Of a DNA stretch of 64,000 nt, positions 1 to 9,560 are shown piece by piece. Source of the DNA: Staphylococcus sp. NRL 16/872 (GTDB lineage Bacteria; Bacillota; Bacilli; Staphylococcales; Staphylococcaceae); NCBI RefSeq assembly GCF_022815905.2, contig NZ_CP119327.1:1550001-1614000 (forward strand), written 5' to 3'. The first letter of the stretch is position 1, and each line of letters begins with the position of its first letter. The notes under the pieces were generated by a model. It made no database searches, had not been told where the DNA came from, and saw only the letters and a program-made list of their open reading frames with translations. The translations under genes were made by a program, and so were the position numbers.

Positions 1-1948
1 CCGCTTCACGTAACTGGTCTATTAAATCAGCCATCTCATTGATTTTTAAATAATGGTTTGCTTTTATGGATTTCTTACAACTCATCATAATCGCAGCATC
101 TTCTCGCATTTTTTTAATATCTATTTTTTTATGATTGAGCACCAATTCTATCATATCTTTAATAATTTCTTCCGCTTCTACCTTAGGGAACCATACTGGA
201 TAACTATTAACGATATAATCATGACCACCAAAGTGTTCTAAATGCACGCCCACTTTATCTAATTCTTCTTGGTATTGGTCAATAATCATTTGTTCATCCT
301 TTGAAAAGTGAAACGTTAAAGGAATTAACAAATCTTGAACTTCATTACTTACTTCTCCGATTTTTTCTCTAAAATATTCGTATTTAATTCTTTCTTGTGC
401 AGCATGTTGATCAATCATAAACATACCATTTTCATTTTGGGCAATAATATAAGTGCCATGTACTTGTCCTACAACTTCCATATAAGGCACGCGACGAGAT
501 GGTGTTTTACTTACTTTACCTTTAATATCATTTTCTTCGTTATCATTACTTAACGTTTGTTGCGTCTCATTATTTAGTTCGTCACTTTGATTGAATACAT
601 TATTTTCTAAATCTGCTCGCTCATTATTTGTGTTTAATGAATCTTCTGCTCTATCTAGACTATTTAAAATATCTTTTTGAATTTGGAAGTAATCTATCTC
701 GTCTGACCGTTTATTATTATGAGGTTCAAAATTAGCAGTATCTTCATTTGACATAGATTCATTTTCACTTGTATGTTCATCTTGGTAATTTACGTCATCG
801 GAACTGTTTGTGTTCCAATTGATATTAGAGCTATGATTATTTTGTTTCAATGCTTGTTCTTTATCATTTTGACTTTTTTCAAAATCTATTTTCTGTTGTT
901 CAAAGGTATGGAGTACCTTGTTTTTCTTTGATGATTTATCTAAATCATTTTGAGGGATAAGAATTCTATCTTTAAAAGCATCTCGGATTTTTTCAACTAT
1001 TAAATTATATAATTGTTCTTCTTTAGATAGTCTAACCTCTAATTTAGTAGGATGAACGTTGACATCTACAAGAATCGGATCCATTTCGATATTAATGTAA
1101 CATATCGGATATCTACCAATAGTAAGTAATGTATGATATCCCTCTACTATGGCTTTATTAAGTACGAAGTTTTTAATATATCTTCCATTAATAAAAATCG
1201 AAATATAGTGTTTATTACTTCTAGAATGCTCTGGCTTAGCCACGAAACCTTCTAAATGATAATCACTCGTATCACCGGAAATATGAACTAAATCTTTAGC
1301 TACTTTAATACCGTATATTTCTGCCATAACTTCATTTGTTTTACCAGAACCATTTGTTTTAAGTAAGACTTTACCGTCAGAAATAAGGGAGATACGGATA
1401 TTTGGATGACTCATAGCCATGCGATTTACAATATCAGTTATTTTTCCTAATTCTGTATATAAACTTTTAATATACTTCAGACGCGCTGGCGTATTATAAA
1501 ATAATGATTCTACTTTAATATCAGTACCTTTTTTAGCTTTAGCAGGTTTTTGATTAATAATTTTTCCAGTTTCAGCATAAATTTCATGGCCATTCTCATT
1601 ATCGGTACAAGTTTTCAAAGTCACTTTAGCTACAGAAGATATACTTGCTAATGCTTCACCTCTAAAGCCTAAAGTTCGAATATGAAATAAATCATCGTCA
1701 GTATCTAACTTACTTGTAGCATGTCTATGAAATACTAATTTCAAATCATCTTGTTCAATTCCAGATCCATTATCTACTACACGAATAGAAGAAATTCCTG
1801 ATTGTTCAACTTCAATGTTAATTTCTGTTGATTGGGCATCAATTGCATTTTCAAGTAATTCTTTTACAACTGAACTTGGTCTTTCAACTACTTCTCCTGC
1901 AGCTATTTTATTAGCTAGAGAGGTCTGTAATTCTTTAATTTTACCCAT
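1..1948 (-). CDS. mutL: DNA mismatch repair protein MutL (C-terminus cut by window edge)
   Basis: MutL couples mismatch recognition by MutS to strand removal. I translated it back from an ATG at 1948 (MGKIKELQ). The N-terminal GHKL ATPase motifs are visible: [16 protein letters not shown] and GFRGEAL. A long Asn/Ser/Asp-rich linker follows at about residues 330-480, then the C-terminal endonuclease/dimerisation domain with [12 protein letters not shown] near residue 515 and [11 protein letters not shown]. The frame is open to base 1, with about 649 codons present. The usual staphylococcal length is about 669, so roughly 20 residues lie outside the window. The start lies 10 bases after the mutS stop, so the two are surely co-transcribed. 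MutL proteins with DQHA(X)2E(X)4E are nicking endonucleases, as expected in bacteria without MutH. Confidence 0.97.
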   Translation of the reverse strand, partial: MGKIKELQTSLANKIAAGEVVERPSSVVKELLENAIDAQSTEINIEVEQSGISSIRVVDNGSGIEQDDLKLVFHRHATSKLDTDDDLFHIRTLGFRGEALASISSVAKVTLKTCTDNENGHEIYAETGKIINQKPAKAKKGTDIKVESLFYNTPARLKYIKSLYTELGKITDIVNRMAMSHPNIRISLISDGKVLLKTNGSGKTNEVMAEIYGIKVAKDLVHISGDTSDYHLEGFVAKPEHSRSNKHYISIFINGRYIKNFVLNKAIVEGYHTLLTIGRYPICYINIEMDPILVDVNVHPTKLEVRLSKEEQLYNLIVEKIRDAFKDRILIPQNDLDKSSKKNKVLHTFEQQKIDFEKSQNDKEQALKQNNHSSNINWNTNSSDDVNYQDEHTSENESMSNEDTANFEPHNNKRSDEIDYFQIQKDILNSLDRAEDSLNTNNERADLENNVFNQSDELNNETQQTLSNDNEENDIKGKVSKTPSRRVPYMEVVGQVHGTYIIAQNENGMFMIDQHAAQERIKYEYFREKIGEVSNEVQDLLIPLTFHFSKDEQMIIDQYQEELDKVGVHLEHFGGHDYIVNSYPVWFPKVEAEEIIKDMIELVLNHKKIDIKKMREDAAIMMSCKKSIKANHYLKINEMADLIDQLREA

Positions 1949-1958
1949 AATAGCACCT

Positions 1959-4616
1959 CTATCTTAACTGATTTTGTAATTCACTTAATTTTAATAATGC
2001 ATCAATAGGTGTCATATTTGATATATTAAGATTTTTAATTTGTTCTTCAATTTCACTGATTTCTTTGTTTGATTCAAATAAATCGAAACTCGCTTGTTCA
2101 AATTGATTATCATTTATACTGGAAACGTCTTTTTTTACTTCGGTTGATGGGTTAATTTCTTCACTATTAACAGAAGTAATGGACTGCTCTTCAGATAAAA
2201 GTGGATCTTCTTTATGAAGTTCCCTTAGTGTAGATGAATTAATTTGATTATCATCTTTTTGTTCAAAATTATTTAGTATTACTTGTGCACGGCTGATTAC
2301 TGAGTCAGGTAAATTAGCTAACTTTGCTACTTGAATACCATAACTGTCATCTACCGCACCATCTTTAACTTTATGCAAGAATATTAATTCTCCTTGGTAC
2401 TCTTCCGCAGCAACGTGCACATTTTTCAAGCTATGCAATTCTTGTTCTAAAGTAGTTAATTCATGATAGTGTGTAGAGAATAATGTTTTAGCGTGAGAGG
2501 TTTGTGCTACATATTCTATCATTGCTTGAGCTAATGCTAATCCATCATATGTTGAAGTTCCGCGGCCGATTTCGTCAAAGATAATTAAACTATCTTCAGT
2601 GGCGTAAGTTAATGCTTTTTGAGCTTCTAACATTTCTACCATAAACGTACTTTTACCTGAAACCAAGTCATCGGCAGCGCCTATTCTAGTAAATATTTGA
2701 TCAAAAATAGGTAACACAGCAGCATCACAAGGAACATAAGCTCCCATTTGTGCCATGATACTAATAATAGCTACTTGTCGCATATACGTAGATTTACCAG
2801 ACATGTTTGGCCCTGTAATTAAATAAATAAAATTATCTTTATCTAACTGACAGTCATTAGGAACATAGTCATTGTAATCCATCACGCGTTCAACAACTGG
2901 GTGTCGAGAATTTTCAAGTTTCAATGTTTTATCATCGCTAAATTCAGGTTTAACATAATTATATTTTTGCGCAATTTCTGCAAAACTTTGCAGACAATCT
3001 AGTTCTGAAATGATTTTAGCTTGTCGTTGTAATCGTTCAGTATAACTTTTAATATGCTCTCTTAATCTAACAAATAATTGATATTCTAATTCGATTGCTT
3101 TATCTTCTGCACCTAGAATAATATCTTCTTTTTCTTTAAGTTCATCGGTAATAAATCGTTCAGCGTTAGACAGTGTTTGTTTACGGTGATAGCCAAACTC
3201 AGAAGGTTCAAAACCTTGAAGATTAGCTCGCGTAATTTCTATAAAATAACCAAATACTTTATTGAAACTGATTTTTAATGACTTAATTCCGGTACGTTCA
3301 CGTTCTTTTGCTTGAAGTTGAGCTAACCAATCTTTACCATTTTTAGACGCTTCAAGATATTCGTCTAATTGTTTACTGAATCCTTGTTTAAAAATTCCAC
3401 CATCTTTGACAGAAATCGGTGGTTCTTCAATTAAACTATCTTCAAGCACTTTTAATAAATCTTCTAAAGGCTCAAGTGCGCTAAATTGTTTAGAGGCTGT
3501 ATTATCCATTTCTTCAAGCAATAATTTAATATTAGGAATTTCTGAAATAGAATGTTTAAGTTGGATTAAATCACGAGCGTTAACATTGCCATAACTTACA
3601 CGTCCTACTAATCTTTCAATATCATAAACTTGGTTTAAATAACCTCTTAATGTATCTCTCTCAATAAAATGATTAATAAAAGATTCTACTATATTTAAAC
3701 GTTCTTCAATTTTATCTTTATGGATTAAAGGTCTATCAATCCATTGTTTTAAACGACGTGCACCCATTGGTGTTTTTGTTTCATCCATTAACCATAATAA
3801 CGTGCCTTTTTTCGATTTTAGCCTAATACTTTCTGTTAATTCTAAATTTCTTTTAGCGTAGTAATCCATTTTCATAAAATCAATCGCTGTATATGAAATG
3901 ACTTCTTCAATATGAGACAAATCTCTTTTTTGAGTATGATGGATGTAATCTAAAAGTAATTGTGTCGATAAATGCATTTTTTGATTATCTAATTGATTAA
4001 CATCATAATTAGCATCAGAAATATCAGTTCTAACTGTTATAGTTTCAGTCGTTAAATTAATTTGTTTTTTTAATTCCTCACCTATCTCATGATTAACTAC
4101 AATTTCATTAGGATTGATGGTAATGATTTCATTTATTAAGGTACTCTCATCATTGAAATGCGTAGTTTTAAGCTCTCCTGTAGAGATATCACAATAGCTT
4201 AAGGCGTACGTGTTATCTTCCCAAATAAAACTAAGTATATAGTTATTTTGGTTTTCATCCATACCCCCTTGTTCCATTACAGTACCTGGAGTTACTATTC
4301 GGACTACTTCTCTTTTCACCATGCCTTTAGTCTGTTTTGGATCTTCCATTTGTTCGCAAATTGCTACTTTGTATCCATTACTAATCAACGTCTCGATATA
4401 ACTATTAGCTGAATGATATGGAACGCCACACATTGGAATAGGATTTTCTTTTTTAGCATCCCTCTTAGTTAGAGTGATTTCTAAAACTCTAGAAGCCTCT
4501 TTAGCATCTTCAAAAAACATTTCATAAAAATCGCCTAATCTAAAAAATAATAAACAGTCTTGATATTGAGATTTGATTTTTAAATATTGTTGCATCATTG
4601 GAGTCGTATTCGACAT
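1959..4616 (-). CDS. mutS: DNA mismatch repair protein MutS
   Basis: MutS binds mismatched base pairs and recruits MutL. The 885-residue protein has the mismatch-wedge motif GDFYEMF near residue 28. It also has the long core/clamp region and the C-terminal ABC-type ATPase, with Walker [10 protein letters not shown] near residue 602 and [12 protein letters not shown] just after. The length is slightly above the usual 870 or so because of a Ser/Glu/Asn-rich stretch before the last helices. The start is ATG, preceded by a weak AGG about 11 bases upstream. A terminator at 4778-4849 separates it from thiW, so mutS probably has its own promoter in the 160 bases before it, although I could not pick one with confidence. 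mutL follows 10 bases later. Confidence 0.98.
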   Translation of the reverse strand: MSNTTPMMQQYLKIKSQYQDCLLFFRLGDFYEMFFEDAKEASRVLEITLTKRDAKKENPIPMCGVPYHSANSYIETLISNGYKVAICEQMEDPKQTKGMVKREVVRIVTPGTVMEQGGMDENQNNYILSFIWEDNTYALSYCDISTGELKTTHFNDESTLINEIITINPNEIVVNHEIGEELKKQINLTTETITVRTDISDANYDVNQLDNQKMHLSTQLLLDYIHHTQKRDLSHIEEVISYTAIDFMKMDYYAKRNLELTESIRLKSKKGTLLWLMDETKTPMGARRLKQWIDRPLIHKDKIEERLNIVESFINHFIERDTLRGYLNQVYDIERLVGRVSYGNVNARDLIQLKHSISEIPNIKLLLEEMDNTASKQFSALEPLEDLLKVLEDSLIEEPPISVKDGGIFKQGFSKQLDEYLEASKNGKDWLAQLQAKERERTGIKSLKISFNKVFGYFIEITRANLQGFEPSEFGYHRKQTLSNAERFITDELKEKEDIILGAEDKAIELEYQLFVRLREHIKSYTERLQRQAKIISELDCLQSFAEIAQKYNYVKPEFSDDKTLKLENSRHPVVERVMDYNDYVPNDCQLDKDNFIYLITGPNMSGKSTYMRQVAIISIMAQMGAYVPCDAAVLPIFDQIFTRIGAADDLVSGKSTFMVEMLEAQKALTYATEDSLIIFDEIGRGTSTYDGLALAQAMIEYVAQTSHAKTLFSTHYHELTTLEQELHSLKNVHVAAEEYQGELIFLHKVKDGAVDDSYGIQVAKLANLPDSVISRAQVILNNFEQKDDNQINSSTLRELHKEDPLLSEEQSITSVNSEEINPSTEVKKDVSSINDNQFEQASFDLFESNKEISEIEEQIKNLNISNMTPIDALLKLSELQNQLR

Positions 4617-4777
4617 ATTTTCACAACCTAACTAAAGTATTTCTAATTTTATACGTACTATTAACTTGTATATTTTAACATAACTCATAATTACACGCTC
4701 GTCCTCATTACTAATGAAATTTCAAAAATTTATTCTCGATTGTACTTTGTATTTTATTTATTAATATATTTTTGGAT

Positions 4778-4849
4778 AAAAAAATTACCATTTCAAAATA
4801 AAAGATACGAGAAATTGTAATTTCTATTAGCTTCATTTGAAATGATAAT
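4778..4849 (-). terminator. Terminator after thiW with nested inner hairpin
   Basis: The 14-base arms 4836-4849 and 4784-4797 pair (with a G-U) and enclose a second hairpin (AGAAATT/AATTTCT). A run of T follows on the minus strand at 4784-4778. It lies just downstream of thiW and before mutS, ending the miaB-ricA-thiW unit. Confidence 0.8.
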
Positions 4850-4883
4850 CTTTTTAAATAGATTTGATTTACTTCATCGAAAA

Positions 4884-5375
4884 TTATTTTTGAAATTTAT
4901 CGAGTAAACCTCTTTTTTTCAACATTATAAGTAAGAAATAACTAATGATTGCACCTATGAAACTTGACGCTATAAAAGCAAGCATCAAAGGTTTAACGAA
5001 AAAGTTTTGCATCCCTAGCATCCATGCTACAGGAATACACATTAAACTACCTATGATACCAGTACCAATAACTTCACCAACTGCAGCTATAAATATATGT
5101 TTTCTATACATATAAAATACGCTAGCTAATAACACACCAATCATACTTCCAGGGAATGCGAAGAAACTTCCTGTTCCGAAGAGAATTCTTATAATTGAAG
5201 ATATTAATGCTTGTGCTAAACCGTACCATGGTCCAACGAAAATCGCACAAAGTACATTGATAAAATGTTGTACTGGTGCCGCTTTAATTGGGCCTAAAGG
5301 GATAACAATGATACTACTTAACACGACATTAATAGCTATTAATAATGCAGTAAGTGTAAGTTTTCGAGTGTTCAT
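4884..5375 (-). CDS. thiW: ECF transporter S component, ThiW family (thiamine precursor uptake)
   Basis: This is a small hydrophobic membrane protein of 163 residues with about five membrane segments. It matches the ThiW family of substrate-binding S components. These are thought to import the thiazole precursor of thiamine, using the shared EcfA-EcfA'-EcfT energising module, which is not in this window. I chose the ATG at 5375 (MNTRKLTL). The TTG further upstream lies inside the ribosome binding site GGAAAGGA at about 5383-5390. The ricA stop is 19 bases upstream, so it is the last gene of miaB-ricA-thiW. No TPP riboswitch is visible in front of it. The substrate is inferred from the family name only. 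Confidence 0.85.
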   Translation of the reverse strand: MNTRKLTLTALLIAINVVLSSIIVIPLGPIKAAPVQHFINVLCAIFVGPWYGLAQALISSIIRILFGTGSFFAFPGSMIGVLLASVFYMYRKHIFIAAVGEVIGTGIIGSLMCIPVAWMLGMQNFFVKPLMLAFIASSFIGAIISYFLLIMLKKRGLLDKFQK

Positions 5376-5394
5376 AGTATAATTCCTTTCCAAT

Positions 5395-5763
5395 TTATAA
5401 GTCGTTATGTTCTTTTTTATTATAGTCGTTTAATCTTTTTTCCATAGTACTTATCATCATTTGTAAAAAATCATTAGTTTCATATTGAGCAGAGCGAAAT
5501 TCTTCAACAATAGGTAATTCATTTATTTCATTTTCTAAATTATAAATTGTGTCTTCTGATTGTTCATAGGCATATTTTTTTCCGTAATTTTGAAAATTAA
5601 CAGATTGTTTTTGTTGTTTTTTTAATTGATTCATTTTTGTTTTAATCGTATTGTTTTCATGAATCTGTTGTTCAATATTTTGATAGTTTTTAACGATTTC
5701 TAAATTGCTTATCTTATCTGAAAGTTGCTCTGCTTGTTTTAATATTTCTTCTTTACTATACAT
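5395..5763 (-). CDS. ricA: RicA (YmcA/YlbF family) subunit of the RNase Y-associated complex
   Basis: This 122-residue, fully helical, charged protein of the YlbF/YmcA family sits directly after miaB with a single-base gap. That position is conserved for ymcA in Bacillales. In Bacillus subtilis, RicA forms a complex with RicF and RicT that carries Fe-S clusters and directs RNase Y toward maturation of operon mRNAs. It is also needed for competence and biofilm formation. The sequence shows coiled-coil-like segments (EILKQAEQLSDKISNLEI) and a Gln/Asn/Lys-rich middle part. RNase Y itself is encoded about 7 kb upstream in this window. The function in Staphylococcus is inferred from Bacillus. Confidence 0.88.
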   Translation of the reverse strand: MYSKEEILKQAEQLSDKISNLEIVKNYQNIEQQIHENNTIKTKMNQLKKQQKQSVNFQNYGKKYAYEQSEDTIYNLENEINELPIVEEFRSAQYETNDFLQMMISTMEKRLNDYNKKEHNDL

Positions 5764-5764
5764 T

Positions 5765-7309
5765 TTAATTTGTCACCAATAAATTATCATTGAATCGTAC
5801 GAAAGTACCATTTAAAGAATATTGTTTAGCTTCTTTAATTTTTACATCTACTAATTGTCCAATTGCTTCTTTAGGACCTTTAAAATTAACTAATTTATTT
5901 TTTTCAGTATATCCTGCTAAAACAGTATCATCTTTTTTACTAGTACCTTCACATAATACTGTGACTATTTGACCGTCATATTGTTTCATTGCTTCTTCAG
6001 AATATTGTCCTACTTTTTTATTTAAACGTTGTAAGCGATCTTTTTTAACTTCATTAGGCACGTTATCTTTCATTTTAGCAGCAGGTGTGCCATCTCTTTG
6101 TGAGTATAAATAAGTGTAAGCATGTTCGAATTTCACTTCATCGTATAATGATAAAGTTTCTTCAAATTGTTCTTCTGTTTCATTTGGATAACCAACAATG
6201 ATATCTGTAGTTAATGCAACATTTGGAATAGCTTGTTTAATTCTTGAAACTAAGTCTAAATAACTTTCACGTGTATACTTACGTCCCATTATTTTTAAAA
6301 CAGCATTATTTCCTGATTGTACTGGTAAATGAATATGGGGAACGATATTTCCTCCCTTAGCGATAACTTCAATCATACGATCAGTAAAGTCCCAAGGATG
6401 ACTCGTAGTAAAGCGAACACGAGGAATATCTATTTTAGAAATGTCTTCTAATAAATCTCCTAAACCATAGTTCAATTCTTTTATATCTTTACCATAAGAG
6501 TTAACATTTTGTCCTAACAATGTAATTTCTTTATAACCATCACGTGCTAAACCACGTACTTCTTCAATAATATCTTCTGGACGGCGACTTCGCTCTTTAC
6601 CTCTAGTAAATGGAACAATGCAATATGTACAGAATTTATCACAACCATACATGATATTTACCCATGCTTTTGTACTACCTTCACGTACTTTAGGTAGATT
6701 TTCAATGACATCGCCTTCTTTAGACCATACTTCAACGACCATTGCTTTAGATAAATACGCTTCTTCAAGAATTTCAGGTAACTTATGGATATTATGCGTT
6801 CCAAAAATCATATCTACGTTTTGATATGATTTTAAAATTTTATTTACCACTGATTCCTCTTGAGACATACAACCACATACACCAATTAAAGCTTCTGGTC
6901 TATTCTTTTTAAGGTGTTTTAAATTCCCTATTTCACTAAATACTTTATTTTCCGCATTTTCACGAATTGCACAAGTATTTATCAAAATAACGTCCGCTTC
7001 ATTAATATCATCAGTTGCAGTATAATCTAATGCCTGTAGAATACCTGCCATAACTTCAGTATCATGAGCGTTCATTTGACATCCATATGTTTTAATTAGA
7101 AATGTACGTCCTTTTCCCATTCCTTTGTATTTCTCTTCTATATGAAAGTCGCGATTATAATTTACATCTTGTTTTCCACGTTTACGCGCTTCTTTAAGAC
7201 TAGGTGGCTGATAAACTTGTTCAAAATATTTACTATAATCCTTTTCTGCTTTTTTATTACGTTCATCTAAAATATTTATCGTACCAGCTTTTCTTTGTTC
7301 TTCATTCAC
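5765..7309 (-). CDS. miaB: tRNA-2-methylthio-N6-dimethylallyladenosine synthase MiaB
   Basis: MiaB is a radical-SAM methylthiotransferase that adds a methylthio group to i6A37 in tRNAs reading UNN codons. The 514-residue protein begins with a Lys/Glu-rich extension typical of Firmicutes. The N-terminal MTTase domain follows ([12 protein letters not shown], with further cysteines in [12 protein letters not shown] and [10 protein letters not shown]). Next come the radical-SAM cluster CDKFCTYC near residue 222 and a C-terminal TRAM domain. The start codon is GTG at 7309 (MNEEQRKA), the position that matches the S. aureus protein. The AAAGGA ahead of it is about 12 bases away. It leads the miaB-ricA-thiW unit. 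Confidence 0.97.
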   Translation of the reverse strand: MNEEQRKAGTINILDERNKKAEKDYSKYFEQVYQPPSLKEARKRGKQDVNYNRDFHIEEKYKGMGKGRTFLIKTYGCQMNAHDTEVMAGILQALDYTATDDINEADVILINTCAIRENAENKVFSEIGNLKHLKKNRPEALIGVCGCMSQEESVVNKILKSYQNVDMIFGTHNIHKLPEILEEAYLSKAMVVEVWSKEGDVIENLPKVREGSTKAWVNIMYGCDKFCTYCIVPFTRGKERSRRPEDIIEEVRGLARDGYKEITLLGQNVNSYGKDIKELNYGLGDLLEDISKIDIPRVRFTTSHPWDFTDRMIEVIAKGGNIVPHIHLPVQSGNNAVLKIMGRKYTRESYLDLVSRIKQAIPNVALTTDIIVGYPNETEEQFEETLSLYDEVKFEHAYTYLYSQRDGTPAAKMKDNVPNEVKKDRLQRLNKKVGQYSEEAMKQYDGQIVTVLCEGTSKKDDTVLAGYTEKNKLVNFKGPKEAIGQLVDVKIKEAKQYSLNGTFVRFNDNLLVTN

Positions 7310-7487
7310 TTTAAAATATCCTTTCTATATGCCCTAATATCATTAGTACATTATATTAAAATTAATCATAAAGTGCAAAAAGAGTTCAAAAAAATTCATA
7401 AAATAGTAACGTTTATTAAAACAGAGGAGTCTTAAAATTCATTAATATCAGATCTCTAAAATTCCGACAAATAATGAATTATGCTAT

Positions 7488-7525
7488 TTAAAATAAAGAA
7501 AGCCAAGACACTTAATATGTCTTGG
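7488..7525 (-). terminator. Terminator after the thiamine-binding protein gene
   Basis: CCAAGACA at 7503-7510 pairs with TGTCTTGG at 7518-7525. On the minus strand the hairpin is followed by a T-rich stretch (CTTTCTTTATTTT). It lies 16 bases after the stop of the 7541 gene and separates it from miaB. Confidence 0.8.
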
Positions 7526-7540
7526 TTTCAATCACAATCT

Positions 7541-7837
7541 TTATGCTTCGTCATATTTACCAGTTAATGTTTCAATTGAGATGCCCTCGGGTACATGATA
7601 AAACTTCACTTGACTAATAATACTTGGACATTCTAATTCAACCATTCGTTCATTTAATTTTTGAATTAAAATTAAACATTCACTCATTTCTCCTTGAACC
7701 GTTGTTTCAAGTGGTCCTACTCGGAAATGTAAACCAGATTCACCTATAATTTTAATAGCTTCATCTACATATGGAATTACATCTTCATTATTTGGTGTTT
7801 TGGGTACAATTTGTATACTCATTAAAGTATCTTGCAT
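7541..7837 (-). CDS. MTH1187/YkoF-type thiamine-binding protein (DUF77)
   Basis: This 98-residue protein resembles the MTH1187/UPF0045 family. The family adopts a ferredoxin-like fold and binds thiamine or related molecules in dimers or tetramers. Visible family features are the IQIVPK start strand, the ETTVQGE segment and the GISIETLTGK end. It has no signal peptide, so it acts in the cytosol. The start is an ATG with GAGGTGA about 6 bases upstream. The gene has its own terminator. It lies upstream of miaB-ricA-thiW, so two thiamine-linked genes occur within 3 kb, which may be meaningful or chance. The ligand has not been established from the sequence. Confidence 0.8.
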   Translation of the reverse strand: MQDTLMSIQIVPKTPNNEDVIPYVDEAIKIIGESGLHFRVGPLETTVQGEMSECLILIQKLNERMVELECPSIISQVKFYHVPEGISIETLTGKYDEA

Positions 7838-7902
7838 TAATCATTCACCTCTATCAATTGTATTCATATTTATTTTAGCACTCTTATTCTTAAATAAACT
7901 AT

Positions 7903-8523
7903 TTAATTTACATTTTCAATTGCTTTATTAATAGCTTTTGCTATATCATACATTAAATCATCCCAATTAGATTGATCACGTCTGCTTTTGAAATTACTTT
8001 TTCTATTTTTAAATAAAGACTTTCTTAATTTTGAAGAAAGTTCAATCTGCACACCGGCCCCTTTTGTCGTACGATTTACAATGTTGTTATCTTGAGCGCC
8101 AGCCATATTACTCGGTGCAGCTTGAATTTCTATACCGATGTCTGCCAATCCTCTACCAATAGTCTCTTTAAGTTCAATATTTTTCCCACCTATGTATGCA
8201 ATACTTTCATCACCAACACAACCATGTATTGTTATAGCTATATCACTATTATTTACGAGATTCAATGCAATTTCATTATCATAGTGAATTGAAGTAACAT
8301 GTAACTCATTGTTTCCCTTACTTCTTATTCCATTGAAAGCAAAATAATTATATTGACCTTGCTCAGCAATGACACATGCTAATTCTGAGGTTGCTGGTTC
8401 AATTCCACCTCCATGTATAGCTAGTATAGTCACATTACTTCTTAAATCATTACTTATAATTTCCCAATCTTCATTTTCTTTTGTTTGTTTTTCTAATTCT
8501 GTCATTGATTTATATTTGTCCAT
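7903..8523 (-). CDS. Poly-gamma-glutamate hydrolase family protein (YjqB/PghP-like, PF05908)
   Basis: The 206-residue protein fits the zinc-peptidase fold described for phage PghP, which cuts poly-gamma-glutamate. Likely metal and catalytic residues are His37 and Glu42 in the motif HGGGIEPAT, His100 in ITIHGC, and Glu161 in VQIELS. Spacing between the first His, Glu and second His closely matches the phage enzymes. There is no signal peptide or lipobox and the tail is basic (FKNRKSNFKSRR), so it appears cytosolic. Such genes in Firmicutes are often of phage origin, but I see no phage genes next to it. It sits 65 bases upstream of the thiamine-binding gene. The substrate is inferred; a different gamma-linked glutamyl compound is possible. 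Confidence 0.8.
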   Translation of the reverse strand: MDKYKSMTELEKQTKENEDWEIISNDLRSNVTILAIHGGGIEPATSELACVIAEQGQYNYFAFNGIRSKGNNELHVTSIHYDNEIALNLVNNSDIAITIHGCVGDESIAYIGGKNIELKETIGRGLADIGIEIQAAPSNMAGAQDNNIVNRTTKGAGVQIELSSKLRKSLFKNRKSNFKSRRDQSNWDDLMYDIAKAINKAIENVN

Positions 8524-8640
8524 AGAAACCCCACTTTTTAATAATATATTTAAGGTCTTCCCTTTAAATTTAGTATAAAAAGTAGTTTTACTAATTTTTA
8601 ATAAAACTTACTTATGGTTAAAATTTTTTATTTTCATTTA

Positions 8641-8685
8641 ATAATAAAAAACTCATACTTAAATTTAACTAATTTAAGTATGAGT
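8641..8685 (-). terminator. Strong terminator after korB
   Basis: A perfect 15-bp inverted repeat (8651-8665 with 8671-8685) has a 5-base loop and is followed on the minus strand by TTTTTTATTAT. It ends the korAB transcript. Confidence 0.92.
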
Positions 8686-8693
8686 AACTATTA

Positions 8694-9560
8694 TTATACG
8701 AATTGTGCTGTTAATTTATTGAAATCTTCTTCTGAAATATGGATATCTCTTTTAGATAATGCACTTTCTTCTAGTTCCTCAATTTGAGATTCATATGACG
8801 GTGTTTCCGTATCTTGATAAACAATGCCTTTAACTAAAGATTCGTGATCTATTACTGTTTTCATAGCTAATTGTTTATCCGTTGGATCGTATCCTTCAAT
8901 ATCATCTAAACTAGTTAAATGTTCTTTAAACCAGTCATACGTATTGATTTTATTATATGTTACGCATGGTGAGAACACATTTACGAAAGAGAAACCATCA
9001 TGGTTTATAGCATCTTCAATTAATTTTGTTAATGCTTTAATATCACTTGAGAATCCTTGTGCTACAAATGTCGCACCTGAAGATAAAGCCAATTCTAATG
9101 GTGCAACATTTTTTTCGATATTACCTTTAGGCGTAGATTTAGTTACAAAGCCAACTGCTGAAGAAGGAGAAGTTTGACCTTTTGTTAATCCGTAAATTTG
9201 ATTATCCATAACAATATAAGTCATGTTCATATTACGGCGTAAAGCGTGAATAGTATGTCCCATACCAATTGCATAACCGTCTCCGTCCCCACCTGAAGCA
9301 ATAACTGTTAAATCTTTATTAGCCATTTTAACACCTTGAGCTAGTGGTAAAGCACGTCCATGAATACCATGAACACCATATGAATTAATATAACCTGATA
9401 AACGACCTGAACAACCTATACCTGTAATAATTGCTACTTCTTCTGGTTCAAGTCCTACATTCGCTGCTGCTTTTTGAATTGCTGCTTGAACAGAGAAATC
9501 TCCACAACCTGGGCACCAATTTGGCTTAACATTATTTCGGAAATCTTTAAATGTAGCCAA
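8694..9560 (-). CDS. korB: 2-oxoacid:ferredoxin oxidoreductase subunit beta
   Basis: The beta subunit binds thiamine pyrophosphate and, with KorA, converts a 2-oxoacid such as 2-oxoglutarate plus CoA to acyl-CoA, CO2 and reduced ferredoxin. The 288-residue protein starts MATFKDFRNN. It shows WCPGCGDFSV, the TPP/Mg region GGDGDGYAIGMGH and MDNQIYGLTKGQTSP. The start codon is TTG at 9560, immediately after the korA stop, so translation is probably coupled. Length and the two-subunit layout match the korAB type found in staphylococci and many aerobic Firmicutes. The exact oxoacid cannot be told from the sequence. A strong terminator follows. Confidence 0.95.
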   Translation of the reverse strand: MATFKDFRNNVKPNWCPGCGDFSVQAAIQKAAANVGLEPEEVAIITGIGCSGRLSGYINSYGVHGIHGRALPLAQGVKMANKDLTVIASGGDGDGYAIGMGHTIHALRRNMNMTYIVMDNQIYGLTKGQTSPSSAVGFVTKSTPKGNIEKNVAPLELALSSGATFVAQGFSSDIKALTKLIEDAINHDGFSFVNVFSPCVTYNKINTYDWFKEHLTSLDDIEGYDPTDKQLAMKTVIDHESLVKGIVYQDTETPSYESQIEELEESALSKRDIHISEEDFNKLTAQFV

